Shown here: piece by piece, positions 57,650 to 64,000 of the stretch
Position numbering within the stretch: the stretch's first letter is position 1
Layout: each line of letters opens with the position of its first letter
Origin: Streptomyces sp. KMM 9044
Lineage (GTDB): Bacteria; Actinomycetota; Actinomycetes; Streptomycetales; Streptomycetaceae
Length of the DNA: 64,000 nucleotides
NCBI RefSeq assembly: GCF_024701375.2
Contig: NZ_CP113910.1
Coordinates: forward strand, 3,658,001-3,722,000
Direction of reading: 5' to 3'
Program-made: the position numbers and the translations under genes
Notes under the pieces: generated by a model
The model's input: the letters and a program-made list of their open reading frames with translations, nothing else
Databases searched by the model: none
Told to the model about the DNA's origin: nothing

Positions 57650-58585
57650 TCAACTCAAGCGGTAGCCAAGGAGCGAGAGGCCGGCGGCCGCAGCGCGGTG
57701 CTGGTAGGCGCGCAGTCCTGGGGCGCCGGGGGGTACGGGCTTGCGGGCGTTGCGGTGCCAGTGGCCGGTGAGTGCGACGAGGAACGCTGTGGTGGTGTCG
57801 GGGCTGCTGGCGGTGGCGGGGTGGTCGCGGAGCAGGCGGGCGACGTCTGCGGGCGTGTGTCCGGCGAGGATGAGCTGCGGGGCGAGGGAGGCGGCGTCGA
57901 TGCAGGCCGGGCCGGTGGTGGCGTGTGCCCAGTCCACGAAGGTCACTCCGAGGTGGTGGTCGCGGACCATGTTGTCGGCGCGCAGGTCGCCGTGGACGAT
58001 GCGGTCGCCGTGGGCGAGGGCGGGCCAGGCCGCCTCGAGTTCGGCGAGCTGCTCCAGGCGGTCGCGGGCGGCGGGGGCAAGGTCGGCCGGCGGGTCGGCG
58101 AGCAGGGCGTTCCAGCCGTGCAGGGCCACCGTGGTGGAGGGTGTGCTGTTCACTGCTGCCGCGTAGGAGGCCGGGGCGGGGCTGGAGGTGAGCTTGTCCA
58201 GCAGGGCCCAGGTCTGTTCGGCGTCGCCGGAGTCCGGGGAGAAGTCGGGGTGCGGGCCGTTCAGGTGGGCGATGACGACGGCGGTCCAGTGGGCGGCGCG
58301 GTGGATGCCGAGCAGGGCCGGGGCCGGGGCGCCGGGTGGCAGCGAGGCGAGGACAGCGGCCTCATGGAGGTTGGCGGCGGTCAGCGGGTCGTCGTCGGGG
58401 GCTGCTTTGACGAAGGCCCGGCGGCCGTCGGCCAGGGTGAGCGCGGCGGCGAGCTGGTGGCCGAAGCCACCGCCGGGGGTGACCGTGTCGGTGACGGGTG
58501 CGCCCAGGGCGTCCTCGAGGCGGGCGCGCAGGGGGGTGGGGACGTCGGTCCATTGCAGGCGGCCGCTGGTGGGCGGTACAGGCAT
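57650..58585 (-). CDS. Aminoglycoside phosphotransferase-type (APH) kinase
   Basis: A 311-residue protein of the APH/choline-kinase fold. Brenner motif HGDLRADNMV (about 200) gives the catalytic Asp, and FVDWAHATTGP (about 218) the metal-binding Asp; the N-lobe has GGGFGHQLAA and FVKAAP. It might phosphorylate an antibiotic, a sugar or a small alcohol. The residues do not identify an aminoglycoside enzyme, so resistance should not be assumed. It is transcribed toward the lipoprotein gene and preceded by a HAD remnant on the same strand. Confidence 0.85.
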   Translation of the reverse strand: MPVPPTSGRLQWTDVPTPLRARLEDALGAPVTDTVTPGGGFGHQLAAALTLADGRRAFVKAAPDDDPLTAANLHEAAVLASLPPGAPAPALLGIHRAAHWTAVVIAHLNGPHPDFSPDSGDAEQTWALLDKLTSSPAPASYAAAVNSTPSTTVALHGWNALLADPPADLAPAARDRLEQLAELEAAWPALAHGDRIVHGDLRADNMVRDHHLGVTFVDWAHATTGPACIDAASLAPQLILAGHTPADVARLLRDHPATASSPDTTTAFLVALTGHWHRNARKPVPPGAPGLRAYQHRAAAAGLSLLGYRLS

Positions 58586-58760
58586 CAGGGGTATCTCTCA
58601 GAGGTCCGGAAAGTCGGGTGGCGGGGTGATGGGGTGCGCGCCGAGCCGGACCGCGAGTCGGGGCTGAGAAACGGGTTCCTCAGTGCTCCAGCTCGACGCC
58701 GGGTGCTCGTCGCCGCATCACGCGCATTCGCCTGTGTCCTCTTGAGTGCAGAAGTGCAAA

Positions 58761-58782
58761 GGGGCGCCCGTAGGGGCGCCCC
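58761..58782 (-). terminator. Hairpin terminator after the HAD remnant
   Basis: GGGGCGCC and GGCGCCCC arms, 8 bp, with a short loop containing GTA, 24 bp beyond the HAD stop on the minus strand. Confidence 0.7.
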
Positions 58783-58805
58783 TCCACTGTAGTGGTCTGG
58801 TTGGG

Positions 58806-59160
58806 TCACGTGCTGCCGATTAGGGGCAAGTGGTGCAGCAGGGACGACCCGATACTGGCGGGCTCGGGCAGGAGGTGATCGGCCCCGGCGGCGCGCAGGG
58901 CTGCGGGAGGGTGCCAGCCCCACACGGCTCCGAGCGCGACGACTCCGGCGGCGCGGGCCGCGGTCATGTCGGTGGGGCTGTCCCCGACGAACACGGCGCG
59001 CTCCGGTGGAACGTCCAGTCGGCTCAGGGCGGCGTGAAGGCCGTCGGGGGCCGGTTTGGGCCGGGTTTCCTGGCGGGTGATGACGACGTCCAGCAGGTCG
59101 GACAGGGCCGGCGGCAGCAGCCACCGCAGGCGGTCGGGGTCCTGGAGGGTGACCGCGCCG
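58806..59160 (-). pseudogene. HAD-like phosphatase lacking its N-terminus
   Basis: Residues TRQETRPKPAPDGLHAAL (motif III lysine), FVGDSPTDMTAARAAG (motif IV) and ADHLLPEPASIG are the C-terminal half of a phosphoglycolate-phosphatase-like protein. The N-terminal DxDGT nucleophile is missing because the sequence joins an IS701 remnant at about 59160. No function is expected. Confidence 0.8.
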
Positions 59161-59979
59161 GTGGCCGTGTTCGGCGGTGGCGGCGGCCTGGGCCAGGCGG
59201 CGGGACCGGACCCCACCCGGCCGCACCCGCAGTGCCAGGAAACGCGAGCGCATCGGCCCGCGGGAGCCTTCGCGCCAGGTGACCTCGGTGAACGCCTGCC
59301 GCCCGTGACCTGTGGCCAAAACGGACACAGGGGAGGGCTTGTCCCGGTAGCGGGGCTGCGGCCTGCGGCCGTTGCCGGACCATGCCGGGGCGGTGGGCCG
59401 CGCGTCGTGCGGGTGCACGGTCACGTCCGAACGGATGGCCACGACATAGCCGATGTCCCGCCGGCTCAGGCCGTCGCGGAAGTCGGCGTTCTGTCCGTAG
59501 CCGGCGTCGGCCACCACCACCGGCGGCACCGGACCCCACCCCGCCAGCCCGTCGAAGGTGTCCAGGGCCAGGCGCCACTTCTCCCGGTGCCCGACCTCAT
59601 CGGGCACCCGGCAGCGACGCCGGCGTTCGGCGTCGCTGTCCCACTCCCTGGGCAGGAACAGCCGCCACTGAAGCGGGACGGAGGCGGTATCGGTGACCGC
59701 GTGCACGCTGACCGCCACCTGACAGTTCGCCTGCTTGCCCAGGGCCCCGCAGTACTGGTGCGCGACAGCGACCGACATCTTCCCGTCCTTGGGAAACGAC
59801 ACGTCGTCGACCGCCCAGGCATCCGGGCCGATCAGCGGCACCATCCGCTGCGCGATCCGCCGCCGGACCGGCACCGGATCCCAGGTCGACTGGTTCACGA
59901 ACTGCTGCAGGTTCTGCTCGTTGCCATCCGGCAGCCGAGCGGCCATGGCCTGGACGGACTTGCGTCGCCCGTCCACCAT
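59160..59979 (-). pseudogene. IS701-family transposase remnant, cut at both ends
   Basis: The core VDDVSFPKDGKMSVAVAHQY, VVVADAGYGQNADFR, then RSRFLALRVRPGGVRSRRLA is present. It lacks about 45 residues at the start, cut by the IS256 repeat at 59984, and about 100 at the end, where it joins the HAD remnant. So IS701 was already broken, or was broken by the later IS256 insertion plus a deletion. Confidence 0.82.
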
Positions 59980-59983
59980 CAGT

Positions 59984-61357
59984 GGGTCTGTGTAGCAAAC
60001 GGTGGAACTCGGTCGGATTTCTTCAGCGGCGTCCGGCGGTGAGCCGGCCGTCGAAGGTGATGTCGAAGGCTTGGAGCGCGGCCTTCCAGCGCATGGTCCA
60101 GCGTTTGCGTCCGGTGCCGGTCGGGTCCAGGCTCATGACGGCCAGGTAGACGCACTTGAGCGCGGCCTGGTCGGTGGGGAAGTGTCCCCGGGCCCTCACG
60201 GCCTTGCGGATCCGTGCGTTGATGCTCTCGATCGCGTTGGTGGTGCAGACGATCTTCCGGATCTCGACGTCGAACTGGAGGAAGGGTACGAACTCCGCCC
60301 ACGCGCTTTCCCAGAGCCGGACGATCGCCGGATACTTCCCGCCCCAGGCGTCGGTGAACTCCACGAACCGCTCCAGGGCGGCGTCTTCGCTCGGCGCGGT
60401 GTAGACGGGCCGGAGCGCCTTCGCGATCTTCTCCCAGTCCTGCCGGGCCGCGTATCGGAAGCTGTTCCGCAGCAGGTGAACGACGCAGGTCTGGACGATC
60501 GTCACAGGCCAGACGGTGTTCACGGCGTCCGGGAGCCCGGTCAGGCCGTCGCAGACGAGCATCAGGACGTCGGCCGCGCCGCGGTTCTTGATCTCGGTCA
60601 GGACCTGGAGCCAGTACTTCGCGCCCTCACCGCCGTCACCGATCCACAGGCCCAGGATGTCCCGGTGCCCCTCGGCGGTGACCGCCACCGCCATGTAGAC
60701 CGGCCGGTTGGCGACCTGCCCGTCCCTGACCTTCACGTTCACGCAGTCGATGAAGACGACCGGGTAGACGCTGTCCAGCGGACGGTTCTGCCATTCGGCC
60801 ATGCCGGCCATCACACTGTCGGTGATCGTGGAGATGGTGGACTTGGAGATCTCCGCCCCGTAGACCTCGGCGAGATGCGCGGAGATCTCCCCGTGCGTCA
60901 GCCCTTTCGCCGACAGGGACAGGACCATTTCGTCCACCCCGCCCAGCCGGCGCTGCCGCTTCTTGACCAGCTGCGGTTCGAACGACCCGGCCCGGTCCCG
61001 CGGCACCGCGATCTCGACCGGCCCCGACTCGGTGATCACCGTCTTCGACCGGCGCCCGTTGCGGTAGTTCTCCCGGCCGCCTTCGGCCCGCTCACCGGGC
61101 TCATGGCCCAGATGGTCGGTGAGCTCGCCCTCCAGCGCGGACTCCAGCACCCGCTTGGTCAGCTGCTGCAGCAGGCCGCCCTCCCCGGTGAGCTTCACCC
61201 CACCGGCCTGGGCCCGGGCCACCAGCTCGGCAACCAGCCCGTCATCCACGGCACCCGTCCCACTCACCACGGCCTCCCCGGCCTTGATGTCACTCGCCAC
61301 GTCAGTCATCAACTGTCGCTTCCAGCTCGGGAGTTACACCGCTCACCGTACAGACCC
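59984..61357 (-). mobile_element. IS256-family insertion sequence, complete
   Basis: Imperfect terminal inverted repeats of about 26 bp begin GGGTCTGT at 59984 and at the complement of 61357. Length is 1374 bp. It encloses an intact transposase. No target duplication was seen, so one flank may be rearranged. Confidence 0.88.
60023..61312 (-). CDS. IS256-family transposase (mutator type)
   Basis: A 429-residue intact protein. DDE motifs include VYPVVFIDCVNVKVRDG (first Asp), LMLVCDGLTGLPDAV (second Asp) and a C-terminal helical region with the Glu in CTTNAIESINARIRKA. Also typical are ENYRNGRRSKTVITESGPVE and GLTHGEISAHLAEVYG. No frameshift, so potentially active and able to copy itself. Confidence 0.95.
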   Translation of the reverse strand: MMTDVASDIKAGEAVVSGTGAVDDGLVAELVARAQAGGVKLTGEGGLLQQLTKRVLESALEGELTDHLGHEPGERAEGGRENYRNGRRSKTVITESGPVEIAVPRDRAGSFEPQLVKKRQRRLGGVDEMVLSLSAKGLTHGEISAHLAEVYGAEISKSTISTITDSVMAGMAEWQNRPLDSVYPVVFIDCVNVKVRDGQVANRPVYMAVAVTAEGHRDILGLWIGDGGEGAKYWLQVLTEIKNRGAADVLMLVCDGLTGLPDAVNTVWPVTIVQTCVVHLLRNSFRYAARQDWEKIAKALRPVYTAPSEDAALERFVEFTDAWGGKYPAIVRLWESAWAEFVPFLQFDVEIRKIVCTTNAIESINARIRKAVRARGHFPTDQAALKCVYLAVMSLDPTGTGRKRWTMRWKAALQAFDITFDGRLTAGRR

Positions 61358-61558
61358 GACGGCGGGGGAAGCGTGGGTGCATCTGCTGGTTGTCGGCCAT
61401 GGCGAGTGCCGCCGGGAGCGGTTCTCCGTCCTGGCGGTCTTCGTCGGCCAGTTTCAGGGTCACGCATTCGTCGTCGTGGTGAAGCCGGGGCGGCCCGGGC
61501 AGGTGCTTGCGGCAGCTCTCCGTAGCGGTGGGTGTGGGGCCCGGGGGCGTGCGGGTGT

Positions 61559-61789
61559 TCAGTTGGTGCTGTTGTTCTCCTTGCCTGACGTTTTCGTGTT
61601 CGCGTTGTTGTTCGACTCGTCCGGAAGGGCGCCGTTGAGGAGCGCGCCCAGGGGGTTGCCGGAAGCCAGGGCGGAGACGTTGTTGAGGGTGCCGTCGATG
61701 ATACCGGCCTGCGCGGGGGCCGCGGAGGCGAGGGCTGCACCGGTGGTGAGCGCGGCGATGGCGAGGATGCGGGAGGATGACTTCTTCAT
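61559..61789 (-). CDS. Small secreted protein
   Basis: A 76-residue preprotein. The Sec signal MKKSSSRILAIAALTTGAAL ends near PAQAG, leaving a 48-residue mature peptide (IIDGTLNNVSALASGNPLGALLNGALPD and an Asn/Thr/Ser-rich, hydrophilic tail). It resembles small Streptomyces cell-surface peptides but is neither a chaplin nor a rodlin by motif. ATG 61789 is preferred; longer frames are noncoding. Confidence 0.72.
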   Translation of the reverse strand: MKKSSSRILAIAALTTGAALASAAPAQAGIIDGTLNNVSALASGNPLGALLNGALPDESNNNANTKTSGKENNSTN

Positions 61790-62027
61790 ACCGTGATCAA
61801 CTCCCACAACGCCTGCCGGGATACGCGTGCAGTCCGCTGAAGGGGCCAATCGTGTTTGTCTGCCGGAGGCGGCTGCCTCCCACAAGGGCACCTGCGCCCG
61901 GACCGGCCGGGCGCACTGCCTGGATACGGGCCCGGCCGGCCCTCGCAGTGCACTGCGGCCCCGGAGGCGCCCCAAGGTGAAACCGTAGTTCAGCGGTTCG
62001 TACGCCTTGCCCAAGCTTGTTCTTTAT

Positions 62028-63515
62028 CTACCAAGATCTTCCGGGCTTGCCGATGGCCTTGAGGGTCTCGGGGCGTTTGACGGTTTTGCCGACGTCGTAG
62101 CGGGGTGCCTGGTGTCTGTTCTTGGCGCCGGAGGGTCGTCCGGGGCCGGCGCCGCGGGGTTTGGGAACGCGGGCCGGGCAGGCGAGGTGAGCGCGGATGT
62201 TCCTGAACCCCCGGCGGACCCGGGCCGGGCTGAGCCGGTCCGAGGCGGTGGGTCTCTCCCAGGGCCGGCGGAGGTCTTCGGCGAGAGGGCGGGCGAGCCG
62301 GAGCTGGGTGTGAGCGACGATCAGGATCCAGGTCCAGTGGTCCGCCGCCTCGGGAGTACGGAGTTTCGGGGTGGTCCAGCCGAGGGTCTGCTTCGCGAAG
62401 CGGAAGGTGTGCTCCAGATCGAAGCGACGGAGAAATGCCTGCCAGAAACGGTCCACATCGTCCGGGGTGGCGCCGGTCTTCGAGGACCATAACCACACCG
62501 GCGGAGCGTCTCGTTCCTTTGACAGGTGCTCGACCTTCAGCCGGACCAACGTGCCCTCAACCAGGGGTAGTTCACCGTCGTGGTCGAGCCAGGACGAGCG
62601 GTGGGTGAGCCTTGGGTGGACTCGGTCCCATGCCTGTGTTTCGGCCTTGCCGTAGTTGGTGGTGTCGGTGACGGTGGTGATCGCGGGCTCGGGCCAGGTC
62701 TCCGGCTTGGTGAAGCGGAACTCCGGTCCGTGCTTGGGCGGCCTGCCGTTCGTCCCCGGCCGGCGGGGCGGCTTCGGCAGCCGCATGACGCGGTCGGAGC
62801 GGACCCGGCCGACCAGCTCGACCGGCAGATCGCGCAGGACCCACGCCAGGCGGGTGACGTCATAGCCGACGTCGCTGACGATCACGATATGCGGGTCCCC
62901 GTTCTGCCACTGGCCCGCGGTGATGAGCCGCTCGACGACTCCTCGCAGCTGGGCGGCGGTGACCGCGGTCGCGTCGTCCACCGGTCCGAGCCGGACCGCG
63001 TCCAGGATCGCGGTCCAGGACGTGGCGCCCGGCTCCAGCACGGCGACGAAGGAGTAGGGCCAGCCCGGAATGAACTGCGACGCCGTCTTCGCACGGCCGT
63101 AGACGTGGCAGAACAGCCGTTCCGCCGAGCACGGCGCGTCCGAGCGAAGCCACGATGACACGTCGACCGCCAGCACCAGGCGCCCGCCGTCGAAACGCGG
63201 CAGCGACAGCCCGGCCAGCACCGTCCGCAGCCGATCGGTGTCGATGCGGCCGTGGTTCAGGCCGCCGTACATCGCTCCGTGTCCACGACGATGTTCGGGC
63301 AACAGTGTCAGGTCCACCGGGGACTTCACCGCACCGTCGGCACACAGCACCGCGTCCGCCAGCTCGAACAACTCATCCCGCCGGGCGGTCAGACACTCGT
63401 AGAACTCTCCCCAGAAGCGTGACGCTTCCGCGAACGCTTCCCTCCGTACGGCATCAGGCAGCAGACTCACCCTCACGGCCTTCGTCTTGGTCAGTGCACC
63501 TTGGTCGGAGCACAT
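62028..63515 (-). CDS. DDE-type transposase (NF041680-like family)
   Basis: A 495-residue protein. It shows RLVLAVDVSSWLRSDA, GWPYSFVAVLEPGATSW, IVIVSDVGYDVTRLAWVLRD and a late FDLEHTFRFAKQTLGWTTPK segment, the pattern of a family common in actinobacteria. The transposase is full-length with no obvious frameshift. Terminal repeats were not found in the flanking 200 bp. Confidence 0.85.
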   Translation of the reverse strand: MCSDQGALTKTKAVRVSLLPDAVRREAFAEASRFWGEFYECLTARRDELFELADAVLCADGAVKSPVDLTLLPEHRRGHGAMYGGLNHGRIDTDRLRTVLAGLSLPRFDGGRLVLAVDVSSWLRSDAPCSAERLFCHVYGRAKTASQFIPGWPYSFVAVLEPGATSWTAILDAVRLGPVDDATAVTAAQLRGVVERLITAGQWQNGDPHIVIVSDVGYDVTRLAWVLRDLPVELVGRVRSDRVMRLPKPPRRPGTNGRPPKHGPEFRFTKPETWPEPAITTVTDTTNYGKAETQAWDRVHPRLTHRSSWLDHDGELPLVEGTLVRLKVEHLSKERDAPPVWLWSSKTGATPDDVDRFWQAFLRRFDLEHTFRFAKQTLGWTTPKLRTPEAADHWTWILIVAHTQLRLARPLAEDLRRPWERPTASDRLSPARVRRGFRNIRAHLACPARVPKPRGAGPGRPSGAKNRHQAPRYDVGKTVKRPETLKAIGKPGRSW

Positions 63516-63698
63516 AATCAGACGAAGGCCGCCCCCGCGTCCGGCGAATCCCTAGGTGAGCGACTCAGTTCGAGACACCGTTCGAGGCCGGAAGAAAAAG
63601 AACAAGCTCAGTCACCGAAAGCGAAACGGTCCACCGACTCCGTCGGCAGACCCACGGCCCCGGCGTAGTTGTGTGATGTCCGGTCCCGTGGTGGTTGG

Positions 63699-64000
63699 TC
63701 AGATGCCGTAGACGGCGAAGGCGTCTTCGTGGCGGAGGAGGTCGCGGCGGGCGTGGGCGATGTTGGCGCGTCCGGCGAGGCGGATGGTGCTGATCGCCAG
63801 GTTGCGGAAGCCGGCCAGGGCTCGGGGTGCTGTACCGGTCCTGAGCTGGGAGTTGTCTTCTCGGAAGGTGACGTCCCGCACCCAGTGGATCTTGTTTTCC
63901 ACAGTCCAGTGGGTTCTCTCGTAGTGGTTGAGGTGAGCGGGGCCGGCGAGGTCGGGCGGCAGGCTGGTGACGCCGAAGACGATCTCCTTGCTGGTCCATT
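63699..64000 (-). CDS. ISAs1-family transposase, 5' end outside window
   Basis: About 100 codons encoding the C-terminal DDE part ([56 protein letters not shown]) with a stop at 63699. The frame continues past the right edge of the window. It is a different ISAs1 branch from the copy at 45425. Confidence 0.85.
   Translation of the reverse strand, partial: WTSKEIVFGVTSLPPDLAGPAHLNHYERTHWTVENKIHWVRDVTFREDNSQLRTGTAPRALAGFRNLAISTIRLAGRANIAHARRDLLRHEDAFAVYGI

Noticed and set aside
57650..58585. Dedicated aminoglycoside-resistance enzyme
   Set aside because: The fold is APH-like, but the sequence does not match a known resistance class closely enough to claim it.
61559..61789. Rodlin or chaplin
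   Set aside because: Lacks the chaplin hydrophobic domain with paired Cys and the rodlin length and motifs.

Overview
The window is chromosomal DNA from a Streptomyces. The evidence is very high GC with strong third-position GC bias, an ssgA/ssgR pair (sporulation cell division), a cydABDC operon with a Rex operator, leaderless-type promoters, and ParB (parS) and DnaA-box sites of the kind that surround Streptomyces oriC. The gene order from the copper/DyP-peroxidase genes through pheA-serS, cydABDC, hisC, thiC and ssgA to ptpA matches, from memory, the SCO3965-to-SCO3918 stretch of S. coelicolor, about 90 kb from oriC.

Core part (1-43 kb). A CopC/CopD-type membrane protein (cut by the window start) and the Tat-exported peroxidase dtpA are followed by pheA. 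A 641-bp gap then carries four perfect TTATCCACA DnaA boxes. Next come serS with a translationally coupled HAD phosphatase, a tRNA-Ser(GCU), and a four-gene operon of two ABC-2 type exporters. An IS110-family insertion (11.4-13.0 kb) with a possible bridge-RNA region precedes an FkbM methyltransferase / Nudix / F420-type oxidoreductase group, a second HAD phosphatase and a secreted M23 peptidase. The respiratory block cydA-cydB-cydDC is next, with a parS site forming the first codons of cydDC. After it come hisC, a LacI regulator, a metallophosphatase, a TerD/vWA fusion, thiC behind a TPP riboswitch, a YibE/F transporter, ssgA and its activator ssgR, small membrane and cupin proteins, ptpA with a coupled PLP enzyme, a LysR regulator, Nudix and GNAT enzymes and a GlcG/HbpS-type protein.

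Accessory part (about 43.3-64 kb). This is an insertion-sequence graveyard. An MFS gene cut by an IS3 remnant sits beside its likely MarR regulator. Further on are a frameshifted ISAs1 transposase with a G-rich minisatellite, a group of small orphan proteins resembling polymorphic-toxin immunity genes, and an ISL3 element inactivated by one base. A Tn7/Tn5053-like transposon remnant (tniQ, tniB) has lost its transposase. An ISKra4-type element with two accessory genes sits in tniB, and a tniQ C-terminus lies 7 kb away beyond the immunity-like cargo. The rest is a lipoprotein, a phosphotransferase, an IS701/HAD junction, an intact IS256, a small secreted protein, another DDE transposase, and an ISAs1 gene running off the end.

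How the parts fit: the left two thirds is housekeeping metabolism, redox and metal handling, replication/segregation landmarks and development. The right third records repeated nested transposition and deletion. No CRISPR array or complete biosynthetic cluster was seen. The items most worth attention are the DnaA-box cluster, the parS sites, the parS-like extension inside the TPP riboswitch, the IS110 noncoding end, and the split tniQ with its immunity-like cargo.
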